Source: SIG440 sp045646865
Lineage (GTDB): Bacteria; Bacillota; Clostridia; Monoglobales; Monoglobaceae
DNA: 29,896 nt
Reading direction: 5' to 3'
NCBI GenBank assembly: GCA_045646865.1
Contig: JAZRLM010000025.1
Span: 1 to 29,896 of the forward strand
Shown here: positions 24,199 to 29,896 of the stretch, piece after piece
Layout of the letters: every line of letters starts with the position of its first letter
How positions within the stretch are numbered: the first letter of the stretch is position 1
Program-made: the position numbers and the translations under genes
The notes under the pieces: generated by a model
What the model was told of the DNA's origin: nothing
Seen by the model: the letters and a program-made list of their open reading frames with translations, nothing else
The model's database searches: none

Positions 24199-24242
24199 GA
24201 AAGTATTTTTGTCAAAATGTAGATTTTTATAGATATTTTTGA

Positions 24243-24248
24243 TATAAT
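24243..24248 (+). promoter_or_regulatory. putative -10 of the hydrogenase operon promoter
   Basis: TATAAT (24243-24248) lies 122 bases before hndA. The region at -35 (TAGATT, 24220-24225) matches poorly, so an activator or another sigma factor may be needed, or expression comes by read-through from the PHP gene. Confidence 0.4.
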
Positions 24249-24264
24249 TTTATTGTGCGCTTAT

Positions 24265-24282
24265 TTGACGCTTTTTTAACAA
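24265..24282 (+). promoter_or_regulatory. possible Rex-type operator upstream of hndA
   Basis: TTGACGCTTTTTTAACAA resembles the clostridial Rex site TTGTTAANNNNTTAACAA. The right half is perfect and the left half matches in TTG only. It lies just after the putative -10, where a repressor would block transcription. Confidence 0.3.
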
Positions 24283-24370
24283 AGTGATTGCAAAATGCGC
24301 AAATCAAGTATGTTTAAAGTCGGCACCATCGGCTTTGGTGACATAAATTAAGGTAGGAGGTAAAGGAGAA

Positions 24371-24865
24371 ATGGAAAAGAAAACAATTCCCTTCAATGGC
24401 ACAAAGGAACAGGAAGCACAGCTCATGGCTGTCATTGCAGAACACAAGGATATAGATGGAGCAGTTATTCCTGTATTGCACAAGGCACAGGAAATTTATG
24501 GTTATCTTCCAATTGAGGTTCAGGAAATGATTTCTGAAGGTCTTAATGTGCCTTTGGCAGAAATTTACGGCATTGTTACATTTTACACACAGTTTTCACT
24601 TAATCCCAAGGGCAGATATCACATCGGTGTATGCTTGGGTACAGCTTGTTATGTTAAGGGTTCAGGTGATATTTTAGAAAAGATTAAAGAGATTCTTGGT
24701 ATTGAAGTTGGTGAATGTACACCCGACGGTTTGTTCTCAATCGAGGCTACACGTTGTATCGGTGCCTGCGGTCTTGCGCCTGTTCTTACAGTAAACGACG
24801 ACGTTTACGGCAGACTGGTTGTTGACGATGTTGAAGGTATCATCAAAAAGTATCAGGAAATGTAA
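24371..24865 (+). CDS. hndA: bifurcating [FeFe]-hydrogenase subunit HndA/HydC (NuoE-like, 2Fe-2S)
   Basis: The protein of 164 aa is a NuoE-type thioredoxin-fold protein. Cysteines in CLGTAC and CIGAC hold one [2Fe-2S] cluster. YGYLPIEVQEMI and EIYGIVTFYTQF are family segments. It is the small electron-transfer subunit of the NAD(P)-linked hydrogenase. The start ATG follows AGGTAGGAGG and AAAGGAG. Its stop shares one base with the start of the next gene. It is the first gene of the hnd operon. Confidence 0.95.
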   Translation: MEKKTIPFNGTKEQEAQLMAVIAEHKDIDGAVIPVLHKAQEIYGYLPIEVQEMISEGLNVPLAEIYGIVTFYTQFSLNPKGRYHIGVCLGTACYVKGSGDILEKIKEILGIEVGECTPDGLFSIEATRCIGACGLAPVLTVNDDVYGRLVVDDVEGIIKKYQEM

Positions 24866-25410
24866 TGAGAGAAATTGCACTTCACATTCTGGACATTGTT
24901 CAGAATTCGGTTGTGGCAGGTGCCACAAAAATTGATGTTACGGTTTGTGAGGATATTGCATCCGATAAGCTTGCAGTTAGAATTAGCGATAACGGTTGCG
25001 GTATGACAAAGGAATTTCTTGAAAAGGTTATTGATCCGTTTACCACAAAGCGCACTACCCGAAAGGTAGGTCTGGGAATACCGCTTTTTAAAGCAGCGGC
25101 AGAAGCAACAGACGGAAGCTTTGATATTAAATCACAGGTGGGAGAGGGAACATGCATTACTGCGGTGTTCACATACAGTCACATTGACCGTCAGCCGCTT
25201 GGCAATATGGCGGAAACAATGCTTGGTCTGTTTACATCATATGAAAATATTGATTTTACATACAAACATTCTGTGAATGATAAGGTTTTTGAGGTTGATA
25301 CAATTGAAATAAAAAATGTGCTGGGAGATGTTCCGTTCTCGGCACCCGAGGTTTATTTATGGCTTTCTGAATTTTTAGCGGAGGGCGAACAGGAACTGAA
25401 TTTTAGTTAA
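24865..25410 (+). CDS. GHKL ATPase domain protein in the hydrogenase operon
   Basis: The protein of 181 aa has a GHKL (histidine-kinase-type) ATP-binding domain: N-box LDIVQNSVVAGA, G1 DNGCGM and G2 GLGIPL. It has no sensor or phosphoacceptor domain. The last 60 residues are a small domain with no known match. ATG 24865 overlaps the hndA stop. It sits between hndA and hndB, an arrangement seen in clostridial hnd operons. Role unknown; it may regulate the enzyme by phosphorylation or ATP-dependent assembly. It differs from the RsbT-like ATPase at 21369. Confidence 0.85.
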   Translation: MREIALHILDIVQNSVVAGATKIDVTVCEDIASDKLAVRISDNGCGMTKEFLEKVIDPFTTKRTTRKVGLGIPLFKAAAEATDGSFDIKSQVGEGTCITAVFTYSHIDRQPLGNMAETMLGLFTSYENIDFTYKHSVNDKVFEVDTIEIKNVLGDVPFSAPEVYLWLSEFLAEGEQELNFS

Positions 25411-25433
25411 AAGTGTAAAACGGAGGTAAAAAA

Positions 25434-25799
25434 ATGAAAAGCTTGGCTGAACTCGAAGCAATAAGAAACAAAGCAAAAGGCTCTGTTAATTTGAGAAAAG
25501 ACGACCATGCAATCCGTGTGGTTGTTGGTATGGCAACCTGCGGCATAGCGGCAGGTGCAAGACCTGTTTTGAATGCTATTATGGAAGAGGTTGCAAAGAG
25601 AAACCTTGAACACGTAGCGGTTACACAGACAGGTTGTATCGGCGTTTGCCGTTTAGAGCCAATCGTTGAGGTTATGGTTCCCGGTGAAGAAAAGGTTACT
25701 TATGTAAAGGTTGACCCCAAGAAGGCTGCTGAAATTGTAAGCGAACATATTGTTAACGGTCGCATTGTTACAAAGTATACAATTGGTGCTGCAGAGTAA
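25434..25799 (+). CDS. hndB: bifurcating hydrogenase subunit HndB (thioredoxin-like ferredoxin)
   Basis: The protein of 121 aa resembles HndB, a small [2Fe-2S] thioredoxin-like ferredoxin. Only three cysteines are present: C36 (MATCGIAAGA) and two in TGCIGVC. The fourth ligand of the classical pattern is not obvious. ATG 25434 follows GGAGG by eight bases. It lies between the ATPase and hndC. A NuoF-fused copy of the same fold is at the start of the next protein. Confidence 0.9.
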   Translation: MKSLAELEAIRNKAKGSVNLRKDDHAIRVVVGMATCGIAAGARPVLNAIMEEVAKRNLEHVAVTQTGCIGVCRLEPIVEVMVPGEEKVTYVKVDPKKAAEIVSEHIVNGRIVTKYTIGAAE

Positions 25800-25844
25800 T
25801 CAAACAGCTCAGATTAAAAATACAGAAAGGTTTGGTGTTTAAAG

Positions 25845-27638
25845 ATGGATATGGTTAGAGGTCATATTCTTTGCTGCGGCGGTACAGGTTGTACATCTTC
25901 CGGCTGTGATGCTATCATCAAGGAAATGGAAGCACAGCTTGCGGCACATGATTTGGAAAAAGAGTTTAAAATTATAAAAACAGGTTGCTTTGGCCTTTGT
26001 GCTTTAGGACCTATTATGATTATTTACCCAGAGGGTGCTTTCTACAGCAGAGTTACTCCCGATGATGTTCAGGAAATCGTTGAAGAACATCTCGTAAAAG
26101 GTAGAGTTGTAAAGAGACTTCTTTATGCTGAAACAGTTGAAGAAGATAACATTAAGAGTCTTAACGAAGTTGATTTTTATAAAAAACAGAAGAGAATTGC
26201 TCTTCGTAACTGTGGTGTTATCAACCCTGAAGATATTGAGGAATATATCGGTATTGATGGTTATCAGGCACTTGGTAAGGTGCTTACAGAAATGACTCCT
26301 CAGGAAGTTATTGATGTAATCAAGGAATCAGGTCTTCGTGGCCGTGGCGGCGGTGGCTTCCCCACAGGTACAAAATGGCAGTTTACCTATAATTCACAGA
26401 ACGATCAGAAGTATGTTGCTTGTAATGCCGACGAGGGTGACCCCGGTGCATTTATGGACAGAAGTATTCTTGAAGGTGACCCCCACGCAGTTATCGAGGC
26501 TATGGCAATAGCTGGTTACGCAGTAGGTGCAAATCAGGGTTATATCTACATCCGTGCAGAGTATCCTATCGCAGTTAAGCGTCTTGGTATTGCTATTGCT
26601 CAGGCAAGAGAATACGGACTTTTGGGCAAGAATATTTTTGATTCAGGCTTTGACTTTGATTTGGAAATCCGTCTTGGTGCCGGTGCGTTTGTTTGTGGTG
26701 AAGAAACAGCTCTTATCACATCAATCGAAGGTCATCGTGGGGAACCGCGTCCCCGTCCTCCGTTCCCTGCAGTTGCAGGTCTGTGGCAGAAACCCACACT
26801 CCTTAACAACGTTGAAACCTATGCAAATATTACACAGATTATTCTTAACGGTGCAGACTGGTTCAAGACAATCGGTACCGAAAAGAGTAAGGGTACAAAG
26901 GTATTTGCTCTTGGTGGTAAGATTAAGAATACAGGTCTTGTTGAAGTTCCTATGGGTACAACACTTCGCGAAATCGTAGAAGAAATCGGTGGCGGTATCC
27001 CCAACGGTAAAAAGTTCAAGGCTGCACAGACGGGTGGTCCTTCAGGTGGATGTATTCCTGAACATCTTATTGATACTCCAATTGATTATGATTCTCTTAT
27101 GGCAATCGGCTCAATGATGGGTTCAGGTGGTCTTATCGTTATGGATGAAGACAACTGTATGGTTGATATTGCTAAGTTCTTCCTTGAATTTACAGTTGAT
27201 GAATCCTGCGGTAAATGTACTCCTTGCCGTGTTGGTACAAAGAGACTTTATGAAATCTTAGAAAAGATTACATCAGGTAACGGAACAATGGAAGATCTTG
27301 ACAAGATGGAAGAGCTTTGCTACAGCATTAAGTCAACAGCTCTTTGCGGTCTCGGTCAGACAGCTCCTAACCCTGTTCTCAGTACTCTCAAGTATTTCCG
27401 TGACGAGTATGAAGCACACGTTCGTGACAAGGTTTGTCCTGCAGGCGTATGTAAGAAGCTCGTTAAGTATGAAATCGTTGCAGACAAGTGTAAGGGTTGT
27501 AGCCTTTGTGCTAAAAAATGTCCTGTTGGGGCAATCACAGGCGAAATTAAGTCACCCTTCACCATTGATTCTGAAAAGTGCGTTAAGTGCGGCGTTTGTA
27601 TGGATAGCTGTAAGTTTGGCGCAATTACAAAGAAATAA
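25845..27638 (+). CDS. hndC: bifurcating hydrogenase subunit HndC/HydB (NuoF-like, NAD(P)H and FMN)
   Basis: The protein of 597 aa is the flavin subunit. Residues 1-90 form a thioredoxin-like 2Fe-2S domain (CCGGTGC and TGCFGLC). The NuoF core has the FMN/NADH glycine motif GRGGGGFPTG near 167 and GEETALI. The N3-type cluster is at ESCGKCTPCR. The C-terminus adds two 4Fe-4S clusters, CKGCSLCAKKCP and CVKCGVCMDSC. This four-part layout is that of bifurcating HydB/HndC. The ribosome site is modest (AGAAAGG or GGTG); ATG 25845 is the first in frame. Confidence 0.96.
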   Translation: MDMVRGHILCCGGTGCTSSGCDAIIKEMEAQLAAHDLEKEFKIIKTGCFGLCALGPIMIIYPEGAFYSRVTPDDVQEIVEEHLVKGRVVKRLLYAETVEEDNIKSLNEVDFYKKQKRIALRNCGVINPEDIEEYIGIDGYQALGKVLTEMTPQEVIDVIKESGLRGRGGGGFPTGTKWQFTYNSQNDQKYVACNADEGDPGAFMDRSILEGDPHAVIEAMAIAGYAVGANQGYIYIRAEYPIAVKRLGIAIAQAREYGLLGKNIFDSGFDFDLEIRLGAGAFVCGEETALITSIEGHRGEPRPRPPFPAVAGLWQKPTLLNNVETYANITQIILNGADWFKTIGTEKSKGTKVFALGGKIKNTGLVEVPMGTTLREIVEEIGGGIPNGKKFKAAQTGGPSGGCIPEHLIDTPIDYDSLMAIGSMMGSGGLIVMDEDNCMVDIAKFFLEFTVDESCGKCTPCRVGTKRLYEILEKITSGNGTMEDLDKMEELCYSIKSTALCGLGQTAPNPVLSTLKYFRDEYEAHVRDKVCPAGVCKKLVKYEIVADKCKGCSLCAKKCPVGAITGEIKSPFTIDSEKCVKCGVCMDSCKFGAITKK

Positions 27639-27659
27639 TAGAGAGGGAGAGTGAATAAA

Positions 27660-29399
27660 ATGGAAATGGTTAATATAAAAATCAACGGACAGGCTCTTAG
27701 TGTGCCTAGCAATTACACAATTTTAGAGGCTGCCCGCAGTGCAAATATTGAAATTCCTACCCTTTGCTACCTGAAGGATGTCAGCAAAACAGGCTCCTGC
27801 AGAATGTGTATCGTAGAGGTTGTAGGTGCAAGAAATCTTCAGGCTGCTTGTGTGTATCCTGTATCCGAGGGTATGGAAGTTCTTACAAACACACAGAAGG
27901 TAAGAGACGCCCGCCGTGTCAACCTTGAACTCCTTCTTTCAAACCACGACCGCAAGTGCTTGACTTGTGCAAGAAATCAGAATTGTGAGCTTCAGAAGCT
28001 TGCTGATGAACTTGGTGTTACAGATATCACATATATGGGCGAAAGAAACGAATACGACATCGATGAGGTTTCTCCTTCAATCGTTAGAGACAACAACAAG
28101 TGTGTTCTCTGTCGTCGTTGCGTTAGTGCTTGTAAGACAATCCAGACTGTTTCTGTTATTGATGCAACAGAAAGAGGCTTTAAAACAACAATCGCATCAC
28201 CCTTCAATAAGTCACTTGGCGAAGTTCCCTGTGTAAACTGCGGTCAGTGTATCGTAGCTTGTCCCACAGGTGCTCTCCGTGAAAAGGATAACACAGCAGA
28301 CGTATGGGCAGCTATCAACGATCCTGAAAAATATGTTGTTGTTCAGACTGCTCCTGCAGTTCGTGTTGGTCTTGGTGAAGAATTCGGTTACGAAATCGGT
28401 ACTCCTGTAACTGGCAAAATGGCTGCAGCTCTCAGAAGAATGGGCTTTGATGGCGTATTTGATACAGATACAGGTGCTGACCTTACTATTATGGAAGAAG
28501 GAACAGAGTTCATTGAAAGACTCCAAAACGGTGGCAAGCTTCCTATGATTACATCATGCAGCCCCGGTTGGATTAAGTTCTGTGAACACAACTTCCCCGA
28601 CTTCCTTGACAACCTTTCATCTTGTAAGTCACCTCACCAGATGTTTGGTGCAATCCTTAAGACATACTATGCTGAAAAGATGGGTATTGACCCTGCAAAG
28701 ATGTTTGTAGTTTCAGTTATGCCTTGTGTTGCTAAGAAGTTTGAAGCAGGTCGTCCCGAAATGGAAGTTAACTCACTCCGCGATGTTGATGCAGTTATCT
28801 CAACAAGAGAGCTTGCAAAGATGATTAAGGAATCAGGTATCCTCTTTAACAAGCTGCCTGATGAAAAATTTGACAATCCCTTTGAAGAAGCAAGCGGTGC
28901 CGGTGTTATCTTTGGTGCAACCGGTGGTGTTATGGAAGCAGCTCTCAGAACAGTTGTTGAAGTTCTTGAAGGTAAGTCATTCGATAAACTCGACTATGAA
29001 GCAGTAAGAGGTACCGACGGTATCAAGGAAGCAACTCTTACAGTTGCAGGTACCGAGGTTAAGGTTGCTGTTGTAAGTGGTCTTGGTAATGCAAGAAAGG
29101 TTCTTAACGATGTTCGTGACGGTAAAGCTAAATATCACTTTATCGAAATTATGGCTTGTCCCGGTGGTTGTGTAACAGGTGGCGGTCAGCCCATCGTTGA
29201 TTCTAGCGTACGTATGGATATTGACCTTAAGGCAAAGCGTGCTGCAGGACTTTATGCTGAAGACAAGGCTCTTCCTGTCCGCAAGTCACACGAAAACCCC
29301 GATATCAAGCTTCTCTATTCAGAATTCCTTGAAAAACCGGGCAGCCACAAGTCACATGAACTCTTGCACACACACTATACGGCAAGATCTAGGTTCTAA
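27660..29399 (+). CDS. hydA: catalytic [FeFe] hydrogenase, large subunit (HydA/HndD, group A)
   Basis: The protein of 579 aa is the H2-forming or H2-oxidising subunit. An N-terminal 2Fe-2S domain has C36, C47, C50 and C64, followed by the HxxxCxxC-type cluster NHDRKCLTCARNQNC. Two ferredoxin clusters follow (CVLCRRC, CVNCGQC). The H-cluster motifs are all canonical: TSCSPGW, MPCVAKKFE and EIMACPGGCVTGGG. The end SHELLHTHYTARSRF is the conserved C-terminal segment. ATG 27660 is chosen because GAGGGAG lies ten bases before it; GTG 27651 is too near. Accessory maturases HydE, HydF and HydG are not in the window. Confidence 0.97.
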   Translation: MEMVNIKINGQALSVPSNYTILEAARSANIEIPTLCYLKDVSKTGSCRMCIVEVVGARNLQAACVYPVSEGMEVLTNTQKVRDARRVNLELLLSNHDRKCLTCARNQNCELQKLADELGVTDITYMGERNEYDIDEVSPSIVRDNNKCVLCRRCVSACKTIQTVSVIDATERGFKTTIASPFNKSLGEVPCVNCGQCIVACPTGALREKDNTADVWAAINDPEKYVVVQTAPAVRVGLGEEFGYEIGTPVTGKMAAALRRMGFDGVFDTDTGADLTIMEEGTEFIERLQNGGKLPMITSCSPGWIKFCEHNFPDFLDNLSSCKSPHQMFGAILKTYYAEKMGIDPAKMFVVSVMPCVAKKFEAGRPEMEVNSLRDVDAVISTRELAKMIKESGILFNKLPDEKFDNPFEEASGAGVIFGATGGVMEAALRTVVEVLEGKSFDKLDYEAVRGTDGIKEATLTVAGTEVKVAVVSGLGNARKVLNDVRDGKAKYHFIEIMACPGGCVTGGGQPIVDSSVRMDIDLKAKRAAGLYAEDKALPVRKSHENPDIKLLYSEFLEKPGSHKSHELLHTHYTARSRF

Positions 29400-29456
29400 T
29401 AAGAATGAGGCAATAAAAAAACGCCACAGCATAAAGCGTCGGGTTGCTAAGGACAT

Positions 29457-29497
29457 TAAAAAAATAAGCGGTGTAACTATTGCGGTTGCACCGCTTA
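29457..29497 (-). terminator. terminator of the recombinase remnant
   Basis: On the minus strand TAAGCGGTGCAAC pairs with GTTACACCGCTTA (29497-29465) in 13 pairs with one wobble, followed by TTTTTTT. On the plus strand it has no T-run, so it fits the minus-strand recombinase gene better than hydA. Confidence 0.7.
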
Positions 29498-29505
29498 GTC
29501 CATTT

Positions 29506-29735
29506 TTACGCACTTTTTTCATTGCGTATTTCATCCATTAGAGCAAGTAGCTCTTTTTCGTCAGGTATGCTGATTAGTCCTACTGCCGTAAAGTAGATGT
29601 CTATTTTAACTCTGCGATGTTTGAATTTTTCATCGGGGTTATGGACATCTATTCTTTTTATCAGGGTGTTTACGATAGTCGGTGTAAGTGCTTTTAAATC
29701 AGTACATTCTCTTATCGTTTGCAGAAAAACTTTGG
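29506..29735 (-). pseudogene. C-terminal remnant of a large serine recombinase (TnpX-like, DUF4368)
   Basis: The minus strand reads through 76 codons from the IS border to a TAA at 29508-29506. Segments seen are FLQTIRECTDLKALTPTIV, KRIDVHN, VKIDIYFTAVGLISIP and ELLALMDEIRNEKSA. This is the conserved C-terminus of serine recombinases that move clostridial integrative elements. The catalytic N-terminus is absent, cut off where the IS begins. The recombinase gene is normally near one end of its element, so an element boundary should lie just after hydA. Family match is from memory of the end segment. Confidence 0.75.
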
Positions 29736-29752
29736 ATGTATACTAAAAAAAG

Positions 29753-29781
29753 TGGACAGCAAAATGGAAATGATGTAAAAT
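29753..29781 (+). promoter_or_regulatory. promoter of the right IS copy
   Basis: TGGACA (29753-29758), a 17-base spacer and TAAAAT (29776-29781) precede orfA. The same promoter is present at the left end. Confidence 0.55.
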
Positions 29782-29805
29782 AGTAGACACGAAAGGAGAA
29801 TTACA

Positions 29806-29896
29806 ATGTCCACAAAAAACAGGTACACATCAGAATTTAAAAAGACTATCGTTAATCTCTATCATTCTGGAAAAAGTTACGCTCAAATTTATACCG
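29806..29896 (+). CDS. IS3-type transposase OrfA, N-terminal fragment
   Basis: ATG 29806 follows GAAAGGAG. The visible 30 codons read MSTKNRYTSEFKKTIVNLYH and then SGKSYAQIYT, a helix-turn-helix start typical of IS3-family orfA. The window ends inside the gene, so the frameshifted orfB is not seen. Confidence 0.78.
   Translation, partial: MSTKNRYTSEFKKTIVNLYHSGKSYAQIYT

Larger units (their letters stand above)
29733..29896 (+). mobile_element. 5' end of an IS3-family insertion sequence, running off the right edge
   Basis: This is the inverted copy of bases 1-140. It begins at TGGATGTATACT (29733) or TGTATAC (29738) and interrupts the serine recombinase. The element runs rightward out of the window, and the right inverted repeat is not visible. 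Confidence 0.85.

Noticed and set aside
24256..24278. GCG-loop-CGC followed by six T as a terminator after the PHP gene
   Set aside because: Only three base pairs are formed, which is too weak.
1..29896. Circular element closed by the matching ends
   Set aside because: The matching ends are inverted, not direct, so they cannot be joined into a circle. A broken linear contig fits better.
1..29896. CRISPR array, rRNA genes or prophage
   Set aside because: No spaced direct repeats, no rRNA core sequence and no phage structural genes were seen.

Overview
The window is about 30 kb of an AT-rich genome from an anaerobic, low-GC Gram-positive bacterium (Bacillota, class Clostridia). The support is: the order of an oligosaccharide flippase, mazG and rqcP as in the Bacillus yabM-yabN-yabO block; rny followed by ymdB; strong Shine-Dalgarno sites with frequent TTG and GTG starts; oxygen-sensitive radical SAM and [FeFe]-hydrogenase genes; and clostridial mobile elements. 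The genus cannot be told from the sequence.

Layout. Both ends are the first ~140-165 bp of the same IS3-type insertion sequence, in opposite orientation and each pointing out of the window. This looks like a contig that breaks in a repeat. Inside the left end is a minus-strand tRNA-Pro(CGG). Bases 480-3039 hold an E2-like acyltransferase whose catalytic His is replaced, plus an acyl-CoA synthetase. Bases 3278-6735 hold recA, recX, rimO and pgsA. Bases 6834-10680 hold acpP, rnc, an Elp3-like radical SAM gene, luxS and a cobalamin-binding radical SAM gene. Two small minus-strand genes follow (a DtxR-type metal regulator and an 84-aa protein), separated by an unusual 19-bp inverted repeat. Bases 11659-14684 hold a small membrane protein, the flippase, mazG and rqcP. 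Bases 14934-16508 hold rny. Bases 16609-24198 form one tightly packed run: ymdB, pgeF, an orphan peptide-type binding lipoprotein, dinB, then a five-gene redox cassette (DRTGG protein, serine-kinase-like ATPase, sensory-type [FeFe] hydrogenase, second DRTGG protein, PHP phosphoesterase). Bases 24371-29399 form the Hnd-type electron-bifurcating hydrogenase operon (hndA, an ATPase, hndB, hndC, hydA). A remnant of a large serine recombinase, cut by the right-hand IS, closes the window.

How it works together. The standout is the pairing of a putatively sensory hydrogenase with a catalytic bifurcating one. The sensory protein keeps the H-cluster cysteines but has Ala in place of the proton-transfer Cys. 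The catalytic enzyme has intact TSC, MPC and MAC motifs. The accessory ATPases, DRTGG and PHP proteins suggest a signalling chain that reports H2 or redox state. Its output is not known from the sequence. The rest is mostly conserved housekeeping: DNA repair, RNA decay, ribosome rescue, phospholipid and fatty-acid synthesis.
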